Counted from the stretch's first letter, positions 18,097 to 29,568 are shown. The stretch: 64,000 nt of DNA from Roseitalea sp. (GCA_017642895.1 JAEPON010000003.1:343772-407771); one strand, 5' to 3'. The notes: generated by a model not told the origin, from the letters alone. A program made the numbers and translations.

Positions 18097-18612
18097 ATGA
18101 AAACGGGAGTCATCACCGCCGCGGCGATCGCCATGACCGTCACAACCGCCCACGCCCAGCCGCCGTCTGCCGAAGACCGGTTCGCCATGATCGATGCCGT
18201 GACCTCGATCGCCGCCGGTGCCGACCGCCACGACTGGGGTCGCGTTCGCAACGCATTCGCCGACGAGGTGGTTCTCGACTACACGAGCCTGTGGGGCGGC
18301 GAGGCCGCCGCACAACCGGCCGATGACATCGTCGCCCAATGGTCGGGCTTGCTGCCCGGTTTCGACGAAACGCTGCATCTGGTGACCAACCACACCGTTG
18401 TTTCGTTCGACGACGGTGCCGCGATCATGGAAGCCGACTTCCAGGCCATGCATCGCATCGGTGACGACCAGTGGGTCTTGTCGGGTCACTACACCTACGG
18501 ATTGCAAAAGTCGGACGGCGACTGGCAAGTGTCGGCGCTGACCATGACATGGACGCATGAAGCCGGCAGCCGGGATCTTGTTGCTGCGGCCGCTGAGCGC
18601 GCCTCCCAATAG
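18097..18612 (+). CDS. Exported SnoaL/NTF2-like protein
   Basis: 171 residues. Signal peptide to about residue 21 (TVTTAHAQ). The mature part follows the SnoaL-like cone fold pattern: a helix (EDRFAMIDAVTSIAAGADRHDW), VRNAFADEVVLDYTSLWGG, then FDETLHLVTNHTVVSF and strands ending WVLSGHYTYGLQKSDGDWQVSALTM. Such proteins are small-molecule-binding or isomerase-like; no substrate can be named. Co-directional with the hydrolase 76 bases upstream. Confidence 0.8.
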   Translation: MKTGVITAAAIAMTVTTAHAQPPSAEDRFAMIDAVTSIAAGADRHDWGRVRNAFADEVVLDYTSLWGGEAAAQPADDIVAQWSGLLPGFDETLHLVTNHTVVSFDDGAAIMEADFQAMHRIGDDQWVLSGHYTYGLQKSDGDWQVSALTMTWTHEAGSRDLVAAAAERASQ

Positions 18613-18660
18613 CATTGACTTGAATCTGGCACGACATGCACCGTCTGCGATGCGACAGGA

Positions 18661-18684
18661 CCCGGCGCCATCGGTGGCGCCGGG
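18661..18684 (+). terminator. Probable intrinsic terminator
   Basis: 9-bp GC stem (CCCGGCGCC/GGCGCCGGG) with a six-base loop followed by CCGTTT, 48 bases after the SnoaL-like gene and before ychF. Confidence 0.6.
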
Positions 18685-18794
18685 CCGTTTGGATTGACGC
18701 AAAGCCCGTCAGGGTTTGCGCAAGTCCCTCGCCTCTTGACCGCTCACCCCGCTTGACCGAAAAGCCGGGCGACAAATGCGAAGGACCGATCCCC

Positions 18795-19898
18795 ATGGGT
18801 TTCAAATGCGGCATTGTCGGCCTGCCCAATGTCGGCAAGTCGACCCTCTTCAACGCGCTGACCAAGACCGCCGCCGCCCAGGCGGCCAACTACCCGTTCT
18901 GCACGATCGAGCCGAACACCGGCGAAGTGGCCGTACCCGATCCGCGCCTGGCGCAGATCGCGAAAATCGCGCAATCCAAAGAGATCGTGCCGACGCGCAT
19001 CTCCTTTGTCGACATTGCCGGTCTGGTGCGCGGCGCCTCCAAGGGCGAAGGGCTCGGCAACCAGTTCCTCGCCAACATTCGCGAGGTGGACGCGATCGTC
19101 CATGTGTTGCGCTGTTTCGAGGACGATGACGTTACCCATGTCGAGGGCCGCATCGATCCGGTCGCCGACGCCGAGACGGTCGAGACCGAACTGATGCTGT
19201 CGGATCTTGAGAGCCTGGAACGCCGCATCATCGGGGTGCGCAAGAAGGCGACCGGCAAGGACAAGGAAGCGCTCACAATCCTGCCGATGATGGAACAGGC
19301 GCTCGACCTGTTGCAGGCCTCAAAGCCCGCGCGGCTCCTGCTCGATGGCATTGCGGCGGAGGATCTGGCGATCCTCAAGGGGCTGAACCTGCTGACCTCC
19401 AAGCCGGTGCTCTATGTCTGCAACGTCGCCGAGGATGAGGCGGCCACCGGCAATGCCCATTCGGAAGCCGTCGAGACGATGGCCGCCGAACAGGGCGCAT
19501 CGACCGTCACGATCTCCGCGGCGATCGAAGCGGAGATCGCACAACTGGACACGGACGAAGCGCGCGAGTTCCTCGACACGCTCGGCCTTGAGGAAGCCGG
19601 TCTCGACCGGCTGATCCGGCAGGGCTATGCGCTTCTCGACCTGATCACCTTCTTCACTGCCGGCCCCAAGGAATCGCGCGCCTGGACTGTCAGGAAGGGA
19701 TCGCGCGCGCCGCAGGCGGCCGGCGAAATCCACACCGATTTCGAAAAGGGCTTCATCCGCGCCCAGACCATCGCGTTCAGCGACTACGTCGATCTTGGCG
19801 GCGAGACCGGCGCCAAGGAGGCGGGCAAGGCGCGCGACGAAGGCAAGGACTACGTCGTCCATGACGGCGACGTGATGCTGTTCAAGTTCAACGTGTGA
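18795..19898 (+). CDS. ychF: Redox-regulated ATPase YchF
   Basis: 367 residues, the family length. Obg-related ATPase that binds ribosomes and is linked to stress and translation control. G1 GLPNVGKSTLFNALT, G3 DIAGLVRGASKGEGLGN and the ATP-selecting NVAE in place of NKxD are present, followed by a coiled-coil insert and a C-terminal TGS domain (GPKESRAWTVRKGSRAPQAAG, HTDFEKGFIRAQTI). The ATG at 18795 is the start that begins with the family sequence MGFKCGIVGLP. Confidence 0.97.
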   Translation: MGFKCGIVGLPNVGKSTLFNALTKTAAAQAANYPFCTIEPNTGEVAVPDPRLAQIAKIAQSKEIVPTRISFVDIAGLVRGASKGEGLGNQFLANIREVDAIVHVLRCFEDDDVTHVEGRIDPVADAETVETELMLSDLESLERRIIGVRKKATGKDKEALTILPMMEQALDLLQASKPARLLLDGIAAEDLAILKGLNLLTSKPVLYVCNVAEDEAATGNAHSEAVETMAAEQGASTVTISAAIEAEIAQLDTDEAREFLDTLGLEEAGLDRLIRQGYALLDLITFFTAGPKESRAWTVRKGSRAPQAAGEIHTDFEKGFIRAQTIAFSDYVDLGGETGAKEAGKARDEGKDYVVHDGDVMLFKFNV

Positions 19899-19959
19899 AC
19901 GGCACGCTCACGAGAGCGTGACGCCGCCGCGCCGGCAAAAGCGCTAGGTTCGCCCGGCC

Positions 19960-20616
19960 ATGATGACGCAAACGCATTTTCTGGTCGCTACCGCGCTCTT
20001 TTGCAGGCGCGATCGCCCTGCACGCCAGAACGTGGCTGTGCTTGCCGGCGCGTTCGCGCCGGATGCTGCGATCTATGGGCTCTATGTCTGGTCGAAGATC
20101 GCCGGCATTCCCGAACGCCGCCTGTGGGATGAGGTCTATTTCGCAGAGCCCATGACAACGCTAACCGCCATCGGCAACTCGGCCCCGCTTTACGCGTTGA
20201 TCGCCATCATCGGGATTGCGCTTGTCCGGCCGGCCTCGGTGGAACTGGCCGGCCCACACGGCAACACACCACTTGGCTTTGCCCGCTTCGTGTCGCCGGC
20301 AACGACCAATGTCGCGCTCTTGTTCGCGCTCGGCGCGCTTGCCCATCTGGCCGGCGACCTGCCGGTGCATGCCGATGATGCACACCCCCATTTCTGGCCG
20401 CTGACGGGATGGCGGTTCATCTCTCCGGTCAGCTATTGGGACCCGGACCATTTCGGCACGATCTTCTCGCTGGCCGAAGCCGTGCTCGGCGTCGTGCTCT
20501 CGGTGATCGTGTTCCGGCGCTTCCGTTCCTGGTGGGTACGCGGGCTGACGCTGATCCTTCTGACCGCCTATCTCGCCGTGCCCGCCTATTTCATCTTCAT
20601 GCTGGGCGGCGCGTGA
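19960..20616 (+). CDS. Putative integral membrane protein, YdjM/DUF457-like
   Basis: 218 residues with about five hydrophobic segments. TQTHFLVATALF at the N-terminus, GAFAPDA and the His-rich HLAGDLPVHADDAHPHFWPL match the pattern of YdjM-like membrane proteins annotated as putative metal-dependent hydrolases. Activity is unproven in the family. Lies alone after ychF, convergent with the DUF2892 gene four bases away. A 7-bp stem (19903-19909 with 19914-19920) sits between it and ychF. Confidence 0.7.
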   Translation: MMTQTHFLVATALFCRRDRPARQNVAVLAGAFAPDAAIYGLYVWSKIAGIPERRLWDEVYFAEPMTTLTAIGNSAPLYALIAIIGIALVRPASVELAGPHGNTPLGFARFVSPATTNVALLFALGALAHLAGDLPVHADDAHPHFWPLTGWRFISPVSYWDPDHFGTIFSLAEAVLGVVLSVIVFRRFRSWWVRGLTLILLTAYLAVPAYFIFMLGGA

Positions 20617-20620
20617 GGCG

Positions 20621-20830
20621 TCAGGTCGCTTTGCTGCCGCGGGTGTCTATCCCGAGCAGCGAATAAAGCGCGCAGCGAGAGGCGAGGCCCGTCGCCAGAA
20701 GGACGGCACCGACCAAGGCCATTACCCAGCCCCAGGGGCCGGCTTCGACCATGAAAAACATCGCGAGCAGCAGAGCGCCGAAAACGATGCGCACGATACG
20801 GTCGGCGGTTCCGACATTGACGTCAAACAT
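20621..20830 (-). CDS. DUF2892 inner-membrane protein
   Basis: 69 residues. The pattern FDVNVGTADRIVRIVFGALLL, two membrane segments and SRCALYSLLGIDT are the DUF2892 signature, found alone or fused to rhodanese in YgaP. Two-pass inner-membrane protein of unclear role, often with sulfur-handling genes. The spacer upstream (20831-20925) is AT-rich and has two short palindromes: CAACG-N6-CGTTG (20841-20856) and CCTATTTATATAGG (20860-20873), plausible operator or promoter sites. Confidence 0.88.
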   Translation of the reverse strand: MFDVNVGTADRIVRIVFGALLLAMFFMVEAGPWGWVMALVGAVLLATGLASRCALYSLLGIDTRGSKAT

Positions 20831-20925
20831 AGCGGTTCTCCAACGATTGGACGTTGCAACCTATTTATATAGGCGATCTTCGATAAACAAGATGCACGCC
20901 GATCAAATCGCGCGGCGAGGAAGGG

Positions 20926-21465
20926 TCAGCCGCCCTCGAACTCGATCAGCGTGCGCACGGGAACCCCGAGCGCCTCGATCTTGGCGCGGCCACCCAGATC
21001 GGGCAGGTCGATGACGAAGCAGGCGGCGACCACATCGGCGCCCATCTGCTGGAGCAGCTTGACCGCGCCCTCGGCGGTGCCCCCCGTGGCAATCAGGTCA
21101 TCGACCAGGATCACCTTCTCGCCCGGGCTGACAGCATCCTTGTGCACTTCCATTTCATCGACGCCATATTCGAGGCTGTAGGCGATCCGGACGGTCTCGT
21201 GCGGCAGCTTGCCCTTCTTGCGGATCGGCACGAAGCCGGCCGAAAGCTGGTGCGACATCGCCCCGCCCAGGATGAAGCCGCGCGCCTCGACGCCGGCGAT
21301 CTTGTCGATCTTGGTGCCCGCATAGGGATGGACCAGTTCATCGACCGAACGCCGGAACGCCGACGCATCGCCCAAAAGCGTGGTGATGTCGCGAAACATG
21401 ATGCCAGGCTTGGGATAGTCGGGAATCGTGCGGATGGCGGTCTGGAGCGTTTCATGCAGCGTCAT
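20926..21465 (-). CDS. apt: Adenine phosphoribosyltransferase
   Basis: 179 residues from the ATG at 21465. Salvages adenine to AMP using PRPP. Family marks: [18 protein letters not shown], the [10 protein letters not shown] segment, KGKLPHETV flexible loop and the PRPP-binding motif [14 protein letters not shown]. Cytosolic homodimer. It lies downstream of petC on the same strand but is separated from it by a strong terminator. Confidence 0.97.
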   Translation of the reverse strand: MTLHETLQTAIRTIPDYPKPGIMFRDITTLLGDASAFRRSVDELVHPYAGTKIDKIAGVEARGFILGGAMSHQLSAGFVPIRKKGKLPHETVRIAYSLEYGVDEMEVHKDAVSPGEKVILVDDLIATGGTAEGAVKLLQQMGADVVAACFVIDLPDLGGRAKIEALGVPVRTLIEFEGG

Positions 21466-21524
21466 GGTAAGGTCCCGGCACAGAGCAAACGGACCCTTGA
21501 TAGACAGACACCGCCCAAACGGCA

Positions 21525-21551
21525 AAGAAAAAGGGCGCCCGAAGCGCCCTT
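21525..21551 (-). terminator. Intrinsic terminator of the petABC operon
   Basis: On the minus strand AAGGGCGC, loop TTCGG, GCGCCCTT, then TTTCTTT. It starts 29 bases after the petC stop and precedes apt. Confidence 0.9.
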
Positions 21552-21579
21552 CCAATCCGGTGTGCGGCTGGGCCTTGCG

Positions 21580-22419
21580 TCAGTGCTCGACGCGTGACCA
21601 GACCTGCTTCTTGGACAGGTACAACAGCGCCGCAAAGATCAAAAGGAACACCAGCACGCGGAAGCCGAGTTGCTTGCGGTCATCCATGTGCGGCTCCGCC
21701 GTCCACATCAGGAACGCGGCGACATCCTTGGCCATGTTGGAGACGGTCGCTTCGGTTCCGTCATCGAATTCGTGCATGTCATCGAACAGCGGCGGTGCCA
21801 TGGCCAATGCCGTGCCGCTGGCGAAATAGGGATTGTACCAGAGCCCCTCGGGGACCGAGACATCCTCCGGCACATCGTCCTTGTATCCGGTCAGGAGCGA
21901 ATAGATGTAGTCCGGTCCGTTTTCCGCATAGTTGCGGAACGGGTCGAGCACGAAGGCGGGGAAGCCCCGGATGGGCGCGCGCGCCTTGGCCATCAGCGAA
22001 AGGTCCGGCGGATAGGCGCCGCCATTGGCCGCGCGCGCCGCTTCCTGATTGGGGAACGGCGAGGGGAATGCATCGGCTGCCGTCGCCGGGCGGAAGAACA
22101 TGTCGCCAAAATCGTCCGGCCCGTCTTCGACCTCGTAATTGGCGGCGAACGCCTTGATCTGGTCATCCGAATAGCCAAGGTCGGCCAGGTTGCGGAAACT
22201 GACGCGGCTGAGCGCATGACAGGCCGAGCAGTTCTCCGCATAGACTTTCAGGCCGCGCTGAAGCTGTGCGGGATCATACATGCCGAACGGGCCTGCAAAC
22301 GACCAGTCCTGTTCGCGCGGCTTGTTCTTGGGATAGGCGCTCGCGGCCCACGCCCCTGTCACCATCACCGTTGCGGCGATGGCGGCGGCTCCGAGTTTCA
22401 CAACAAGGTTTTTCATCAT
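21580..22419 (-). CDS. petC: Cytochrome c1, bc1 complex
   Basis: 279 residues from the ATG at 22419 (a second ATG follows at once, and one at 22428 is also in frame; no strong ribosome site separates them). Exported by a signal peptide (ATVMVTGAWAASA), it binds heme c through CSACH and provides the Met ligand in the AMAPPLF region; FFRPATAADAFPSPFPN and KARAPIRGFP are c1-typical. A C-terminal membrane anchor (LVFLLIFAALLYLSKK) holds it in the membrane. It passes electrons from the Rieske protein to soluble or membrane cytochrome c. Last gene of petABC. Confidence 0.96.
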   Translation of the reverse strand: MMKNLVVKLGAAAIAATVMVTGAWAASAYPKNKPREQDWSFAGPFGMYDPAQLQRGLKVYAENCSACHALSRVSFRNLADLGYSDDQIKAFAANYEVEDGPDDFGDMFFRPATAADAFPSPFPNQEAARAANGGAYPPDLSLMAKARAPIRGFPAFVLDPFRNYAENGPDYIYSLLTGYKDDVPEDVSVPEGLWYNPYFASGTALAMAPPLFDDMHEFDDGTEATVSNMAKDVAAFLMWTAEPHMDDRKQLGFRVLVFLLIFAALLYLSKKQVWSRVEH

Positions 22420-22449
22420 CGATTCCATGGTCTGTTCGAGGCCGGGCCG

Positions 22450-23763
22450 TCAGGATTTGTCGGCAACTGCGATGGGATCACCCAATGGCGGTGACGCCCC
22501 GTCAGTCTTGGCCGAGCGTTCGAGCACCGCTTCGGTAATCGAATTGGGCAGGCGCCGTGGTTTTTCGACCAGACCCAGAACCGGCATGACGATCAGGAAG
22601 AAGCCGAAATAGATCGCCGTCGAGAGCTGTGCCAGCGCCACATAGACGCCTTCCGCCGGCTGTGAGCCGAGCCAGCCCAGAAACACCGAATTGATCACGA
22701 ACAGCCAGAAGAACAGCTTGAACCAGGGCCGGTAGACCGCCGAGCGCACCTTGGACGTATCGAGCCAGGGCACGATGAACAGCACCAGAACCGCGCTGAA
22801 CATGGCGATGACGCCGCCAAGCTTCGCCGTGATCGGGCCGATGTCGAAGGTGATGGCGCGCAGGATCGCGTAGAATGGCAGGAAGTACCATTCGGGCACG
22901 ATATGCGCCGGTGTCACCATCGGGTCGGCGGGAATGTAATTGTCCGCATGGCCCAGGAAGTTGGGCATGTAGAAGACGAAATAGGCATAAACCGCCAGGA
23001 ACACGATCAAGGCGAATGCGTCCTTGATGGTCGCATAGGGCGTGAACGGCACCGTGTCGGTTTTCGATTTCACCTCGATGCCGGTCGGGTTGGTCTGGCC
23101 GGTCACATGCAGCGCCCACACATGCAGGATGACGACGCCGGCAATCATGAACGGCAGCAGATAGTGCAGCGAGAAGAACCGGTTCAGCGTCGGATCGCCG
23201 ACGGCAAACCCGCCGAGCAGCAATTCCTGGATCGGAACGCCGATGACCGGGAAGGCGGTGAAGAAGCCAGTGATCACGGTGGCGCCCCAGAAGGACATCT
23301 GGCCCCAGGGCAGAACGTAGCCCATGAAGGCGGTTGCCATCATCAGAAGGTAGATGATGCAGCCCAGGATCCACAAAAGCTCGCGTGGCGCCTTGTAGGA
23401 GCCGTAATAGAGCCCGCGGAAGATGTGCAGATAGACCGCAAGGAAGAAGAAGTGCGCGCCGTTCTGGTGCATGTAGCGCATCAGCCAGCCCGAATTCACA
23501 TCACGCATGATGTGCTCGACGCTGTCGAACGCCTTGGTCGCATCCGGCACGTAATGCATCGCAAGCACGACGCCGGTCAGGATCTGGATGACCAGGAAGA
23601 TCGAGAGAATGCCGCCGAACGTATAGGCATAGTTCAGATTGCGCGGCACCGGATAGGCAACGAAGCTGTCATACATCAGCCGCGGCAGCGGCATGCGCGC
23701 ATCGATCCATTTGCCGACGCCGGTCGTCGGCGTATAGGTGCCGTGATGCTCGAGTTTGCTCAT
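22450..23763 (-). CDS. petB: Cytochrome b, bc1 complex
   Basis: 437 residues, full length, with eight membrane helices. Quinol-site and heme motifs are intact: heme-ligand His pairs in the second and fourth helices ([17 protein letters not shown]), [16 protein letters not shown] in the Qo region, and [12 protein letters not shown]. It is a separate gene rather than the b-c1 fusion found in Bradyrhizobium. Twelve bases... of spacer follow petA, so the three genes are one operon. Confidence 0.97.
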   Translation of the reverse strand: MSKLEHHGTYTPTTGVGKWIDARMPLPRLMYDSFVAYPVPRNLNYAYTFGGILSIFLVIQILTGVVLAMHYVPDATKAFDSVEHIMRDVNSGWLMRYMHQNGAHFFFLAVYLHIFRGLYYGSYKAPRELLWILGCIIYLLMMATAFMGYVLPWGQMSFWGATVITGFFTAFPVIGVPIQELLLGGFAVGDPTLNRFFSLHYLLPFMIAGVVILHVWALHVTGQTNPTGIEVKSKTDTVPFTPYATIKDAFALIVFLAVYAYFVFYMPNFLGHADNYIPADPMVTPAHIVPEWYFLPFYAILRAITFDIGPITAKLGGVIAMFSAVLVLFIVPWLDTSKVRSAVYRPWFKLFFWLFVINSVFLGWLGSQPAEGVYVALAQLSTAIYFGFFLIVMPVLGLVEKPRRLPNSITEAVLERSAKTDGASPPLGDPIAVADKS

Positions 23764-23774
23764 CGCGCGGCCTC

Positions 23775-24338
23775 CTAGACCTGGTCGGAGCCGACCACAA
23801 GCGTCGACTCATCGGCAAAAACATAGGGCGGAAGCGGCAGGTTGGTCGCCGCCGGGCCGCGCAGAATGCGGCCGACCATGTCGAACACCGAGCCGTGGCA
23901 CGGGCAGAACCAGCCCTCCGGCGCGTTGTCGACAATGTTGGGGACACAGCCCAGATGGGTGCAGGTGGCCGACACGATCACCCAGTTGCGGGTCTCGGCG
24001 GCGTCGGGGCCGGCGATGCGTTCCTCGGCGGGTTGATATTCCTTCATGTCGCCCTCGCCCAGCGTGTCGGCGGCGGCGATCTCGTCATCGGTCAGCTGGC
24101 GAATGAAGTAAGGCTTGGAGCGCCAGGTCACCACGATCGTCCCGCCCGGCTCGATGGCGCTCAGATCGACCTCGATCGGCAGGCCGGCGGCGCGAACCTC
24201 CGCGTCGGGACGCATCTGGTCGATGAAAGGCCAGGCAACGGCAGCGGCGCCAACGACGCCCATCATTCCGGTGGCCACATAAATGAAGTCTCTGCGTGTG
24301 GGCAGGTCGCCTTCCGGCTCCTGGGTCGCATCTGTCAC
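23775..24338 (-). CDS. petA: Ubiquinol-cytochrome c reductase Rieske iron-sulfur subunit
   Basis: 187 residues. A twin-arginine motif ([11 protein letters not shown]) precedes the single membrane helix, consistent with Tat export of the folded 2Fe-2S domain. Cluster-binding boxes CTHLGC and CPCHGSVFD are intact, with the GPA loop in [10 protein letters not shown]. First gene of petABC. The 141 bases upstream to the ABC exporter stop presumably hold the promoter, but I cannot assign boxes with confidence. Confidence 0.97.
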   Translation of the reverse strand: MTDATQEPEGDLPTRRDFIYVATGMMGVVGAAAVAWPFIDQMRPDAEVRAAGLPIEVDLSAIEPGGTIVVTWRSKPYFIRQLTDDEIAAADTLGEGDMKEYQPAEERIAGPDAAETRNWVIVSATCTHLGCVPNIVDNAPEGWFCPCHGSVFDMVGRILRGPAATNLPLPPYVFADESTLVVGSDQV

Positions 24339-24479
24339 AGCGACATCCTTTCCTTGCCAAAATATTCGTCAAAAACTCAGGAATTAGCGGGAATCCCGAG
24401 CGCAATCCGGCGCGTTAATAATGCCGGGCCACCGGTAATGTCCACCCCAGACCAAGGCATGATGACACTGTGTCGCGCA

Positions 24480-26390
<1,911 letters not shown>

Positions 26391-28241
26391 CTATTCTGCC
26401 GCCTCCGCCTTGGCATCGACCCCGATGAACCCGCCGGACTGGCGCGACCAGAGCTGGGCATAAAGCCCGTCGGCCGCGGCCAGTTCATCATGAGTGCCCT
26501 CCTCGATGATCGCGCCCTTGTCGAGCACGACCAACCGGTCGAGATTGGCGATCGTCGACAGGCGGTGGGCGATGGCGATCACGGTCTTGCCTTCCATCAG
26601 CGCGTTCAGATTGTCCTGGATCGCCGCTTCCACCTCGGAATCAAGCGCCGACGTCGCCTCATCCAGCACCAGGATCGGCGCATTTTTGAGGAACACGCGT
26701 GCGATCGCGATGCGCTGGCGCTGGCCGCCGGACAGTTTGACGCCGCGCTCGCCCACATGGGCGTCATAGCCCGTGCGACCCTCAAGATCGACCAGATCCA
26801 TGATATAGTCGTGCGCATTTGCGCGCTTGGCCGCCTCGATGACCTCAGCGTCCGTCGCTTCCGGATTGCCATAGGCGATGTTGTCACGCACCGAGCGGTG
26901 CAGGAGCGACGTGTCCTGCGTGACGACACCGATCCGGCTGCGCAGGCTGTCCTGCGTCACCTGGGCAATGTCCTGCCCGTCGACGCGAATCACCCCGCCT
27001 TCGAGATCGTAGAGCCGCAGCAGGACGTTCATCAGCGTCGACTTGCCGGCGCCGGACCGCCCGACCAGACCGACCTTCTCGCCCGGCGCGACCCGCAACG
27101 ACAGATCGTCGATCACGCCGCCCTCCTTGCCGTAGTGGAAACGCATGCGGTCGAACTCGATCTCGCCGCGTTCGACGACAAGCGTCTTCGAACGGTCGGC
27201 ATCGGTCACCGCCTGCGGACGGGCAACCGTGTGCATGCCGTCCTCGGCCATGCCGATATTCTCGAACAGGCCCGCCAGTTCCCACATCACCCAGTAGGAC
27301 ATGCCCTCGAGCCGCAACACCAGGCCGACGGCGACCGCCAGCGCGCCGACCGTCGCATTGCCGGCCATCCAGCCCCAGATGCCGATGGCCGCGACCGAGA
27401 ACAGGAGCAGCGCATTGGCGATATCGAGGCTGACATTGAGGATCGTGACAAGCCGCATCTGCGGATGGACGGTGTTGAGGAAATCGTCCATCGCCTCGCG
27501 CGCATAGCCTTCCTCGCGCCCGGCATGGGCGAAAAGCTTGACGGTCATGATGTTGGTGTAGCTGTCGACGACGCGGCCGGTCATGGTCGAGCGCGCATCA
27601 GACTGCAGTTCGGAGATGACCCGCATCTTCGGCAGATAGTACCACATCAGGACAATATAGGCCGCAAGCCACACAAGGAACGGCACCATCAACCAGGCCT
27701 GGAGCGTCGCCACCAGCAGCACCGCGCCGCCAAAATAGACGCCCACATAGATGAAGATATCGACGATCTTGGTGACCGATTCGCGCACGCCAAGCGCCGC
27801 CTGCATCACCTTCGTGGCGACACGGCCGGCAAATTCGTCCTGATAAAAGCCGAACGACTGGCCGAGCATGTAGCGATGCGCCTTCCAGCGGATGACCATC
27901 GGGAAGTTGCCGAAGATGGTCTGGTGCATGATCAGCGAGTGAAACAGGCCCGTCAGCGGCAGACCGACGAGGATGATCGCGGCCATCCAGAACAGCGACC
28001 AGCCCTCTTCGGCCAGGAAGGTCTGCGGATCGGCGTCGGCGAGCCAGTCGACGATGTTGCCCAGAAAGCTGAAGATCAGCACCTGAAGGATGCTGATCAG
28101 CGCCGTCAGGACGGACGTGACCGCCAGCCAGGGCCAGATGTCCTTCGTGTAGTGCCAGCAAAAGGCGAGCAGCGTCGCCGGCGGCTGGACGGGCTGCTCG
28201 GGCGGAAACGGATTGATGCGATTTTCAAACCAGGCGAACAT
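26391..28241 (-). CDS. ABC exporter half-transporter (first of pair)
   Basis: 616 residues from the ATG at 28241, with GAGG six bases before it; longer in-frame sequence has no ribosome site. Same architecture as its partner: membrane domain, then Walker A GRSGAGKST, signature LSGGQRQRIAIARV, Walker B ILVLDEATSALD, AIAHRLSTI. The two proteins are clearly related throughout, which suggests tandem duplication. Two short ORFs lie in the 380-base leader upstream, one overlapping this start in another frame, so translation-linked control is possible. Confidence 0.93.
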   Translation of the reverse strand: MFAWFENRINPFPPEQPVQPPATLLAFCWHYTKDIWPWLAVTSVLTALISILQVLIFSFLGNIVDWLADADPQTFLAEEGWSLFWMAAIILVGLPLTGLFHSLIMHQTIFGNFPMVIRWKAHRYMLGQSFGFYQDEFAGRVATKVMQAALGVRESVTKIVDIFIYVGVYFGGAVLLVATLQAWLMVPFLVWLAAYIVLMWYYLPKMRVISELQSDARSTMTGRVVDSYTNIMTVKLFAHAGREEGYAREAMDDFLNTVHPQMRLVTILNVSLDIANALLLFSVAAIGIWGWMAGNATVGALAVAVGLVLRLEGMSYWVMWELAGLFENIGMAEDGMHTVARPQAVTDADRSKTLVVERGEIEFDRMRFHYGKEGGVIDDLSLRVAPGEKVGLVGRSGAGKSTLMNVLLRLYDLEGGVIRVDGQDIAQVTQDSLRSRIGVVTQDTSLLHRSVRDNIAYGNPEATDAEVIEAAKRANAHDYIMDLVDLEGRTGYDAHVGERGVKLSGGQRQRIAIARVFLKNAPILVLDEATSALDSEVEAAIQDNLNALMEGKTVIAIAHRLSTIANLDRLVVLDKGAIIEEGTHDELAAADGLYAQLWSRQSGGFIGVDAKAEAAE

Positions 28242-28359
28242 TTTTGGCCTCGAAGCGTAAGAATGTGGAGCCGCAGGAAACGAATGCCAACGCCGGCGCA
28301 ATGGCCGGTGCGGTTTCATCGAGCGCGCGTGAAGCGCGAAGGGCTGCGGACAGAATCAT
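28225..28359 (-). CDS. Possible leader ORF overlapping the ABC exporter start (44 codons)
   Basis: ATG at 28359, frame open for 44 codons (starts MILSAALRASRALDETAP), stop at 28225-28227, i.e. 13 bases inside the ABC gene in a different frame. No strong ribosome site is seen. If translated, ribosomes would terminate next to the exporter start, the usual layout for translational coupling. Low confidence as a protein; notable mainly for its position. Confidence 0.3.
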   Translation of the reverse strand: MILSAALRASRALDETAPAIAPALAFVSCGSTFLRFEAKNVRLV

Positions 28360-28437
28360 GATCGTGAACCGTTTGGCGGAACCAAACCGGCGGTCACGAC
28401 ATGATGTCTTGGATGGTGGGTGTCGGAACCGCTGGTG

Positions 28438-28527
28438 CTAAGAGTCGGACGGGGCCTGGCAGAAACGCGGCAAACCGATCCGGGGCGCGAACAGGACGTT
28501 CGAGCTGACAAACATCGGTATATTCAT
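28438..28527 (-). CDS. Candidate leader peptide upstream of ABC exporter pair (29 residues)
   Basis: ATG at 28527 preceded by the near-perfect ribosome site AGGAGG with a six-base spacer, the best such site in this part of the window. The peptide begins MNIPMFVSSNVLFAPRIG and ends CQAPSDS. It lies ~200 bases before the exporter start on the same strand. A hairpin can form between it and the exporter (CCGGTTTGG with CCAAACGG, around 28370-28391). Either a leader peptide or an independent small protein. Confidence 0.5.
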   Translation of the reverse strand: MNIPMFVSSNVLFAPRIGLPRFCQAPSDS

Positions 28528-28624
28528 GCCTGCCTCCTGTTCGGTGAGCACCAACGAAGATGGCCATAGCGCAACGGCGCGTCTAAAGCAACGCACAGAT
28601 GCCCGTTCGAACCGACATACCGAC

Positions 28625-29113
28625 ATGACGCTGTCATTATCGCCCCGCTCCGCACGCCCCGCTGTCGCGCTCTACCAGCCCGATATTGCCGGCAACACCG
28701 GCACGATACTGCGTACCGCGGCGTGTTTGGGCATGGACGTCCATGTCATCGAGCCGGCCGGGTTCAACCTGTCGGACCGGGCGCTCAAGCGCGCCGGCAT
28801 GGACTATCTGGAGATGGCGGCGCTGACCCGGCATGTCACATGGGATGCCTTCGAGGATTGGCGCAAGGACGGGGGGAACCGGCTGGCGCTGCTGACGACC
28901 AGGGCCGAAACACCATATACGGCCCACAGCTTTTCCGCCGGCGACATTTTGCTGTTCGGCTCGGAATCGGCGGGCGTGCCGGAGGCGGTTCACAAGACCG
29001 CCGATGCGCGTCTGACGGTTCCGATGGTGCCGGGCGCCCGGTCGCTCAATCTGGCCGTGTCGGTCGGCATCGTCGCCGCCGAGGCGATCCGCCAGATCAG
29101 CGCGCATAGCTGA
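28625..29113 (+). CDS. trmL: tRNA (cytidine/uridine-2'-O-)-methyltransferase TrmL
   Basis: 162 residues from the ATG at 28625. SPOUT methyltransferase of the TrmL group that 2'-O-methylates the wobble base of tRNA-Leu isoacceptors. Motifs: ALYQPDIAGNTGTILRTAACLG, IEPAGFNLSDRALKRAGMDY, FGSESAGVP and VPMVPGARSLNLAVSVGI, which form the AdoMet knot. Its last 17 bases overlap the 3' end of the convergent VOC gene. Confidence 0.95.
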   Translation: MTLSLSPRSARPAVALYQPDIAGNTGTILRTAACLGMDVHVIEPAGFNLSDRALKRAGMDYLEMAALTRHVTWDAFEDWRKDGGNRLALLTTRAETPYTAHSFSAGDILLFGSESAGVPEAVHKTADARLTVPMVPGARSLNLAVSVGIVAAEAIRQISAHS

Positions 29114-29492
29114 CCACTTCGAACTCGATGCCGTTCTCGTAATCGAAATAGAAGCGGCGGCCGGGCTCGTAATCGTCATGGCTGTAGGGCTCATAGCCTT
29201 CCGCCTTCACACTTGCCTCCACCGCATCGAGATCATCGACAACAACGCCGACATGATTGAGGTGGCCGATTCGCGATTTGTCGATGGACGCGCCCGCCGC
29301 CTCACCCGGCGGCGAATAAACAGCCAGATAGGTTGCCTGGTTGCCGACGTGGAGGGTGTAGCCATTGTTCAGGGCCAGGCCCTCCCAACGCACATGCCAG
29401 CCGAACAGCCGGCACAGCATGGCTGCGGTCGCTTTGGCATCGGGAACCGTCAGATTGACATGTTCCAGGCGGGCCGGATTGGGATCTGACAT
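29097..29492 (-). CDS. VOC-family (glyoxalase-like) protein, probable SoxR target
   Basis: 131 residues from the ATG at 29492, which follows AAGGAG. One glyoxalase/bleomycin-resistance-type fold: EHVNLTVPDAKATAAMLCRLFGW, then GHLNHVGVVVDDLDAVEASV and FYFDYENGIEFEVVSY, with His and Glu in the usual metal positions. Divergent from soxR with a perfect SoxR-type palindrome between them, so it is probably induced by redox-active compounds. Substrate unknown. Confidence 0.88.
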   Translation of the reverse strand: MSDPNPARLEHVNLTVPDAKATAAMLCRLFGWHVRWEGLALNNGYTLHVGNQATYLAVYSPPGEAAGASIDKSRIGHLNHVGVVVDDLDAVEASVKAEGYEPYSHDDYEPGRRFYFDYENGIEFEVVSYAR

Positions 29493-29536
29493 GATGGTCT
29501 CCTTCTTGATCGTCGCGTTGCCCACCGTCATAGTTT

Positions 29537-29552
29537 CTCAAGCCTACTTGAG
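29537..29552. promoter_or_regulatory. SoxR operator (SoxR box)
   Basis: CTCAAG-CCTA-CTTGAG, a perfect 6-bp palindrome with a 4-base centre matching the known SoxR box core (CCTCAAGTTAACTTGAGG type). It lies 17 bases before the soxR ATG and 45 before the VOC start. Confidence 0.85.
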
Positions 29553-29568
29553 ATCAAGGAAAAACTGC

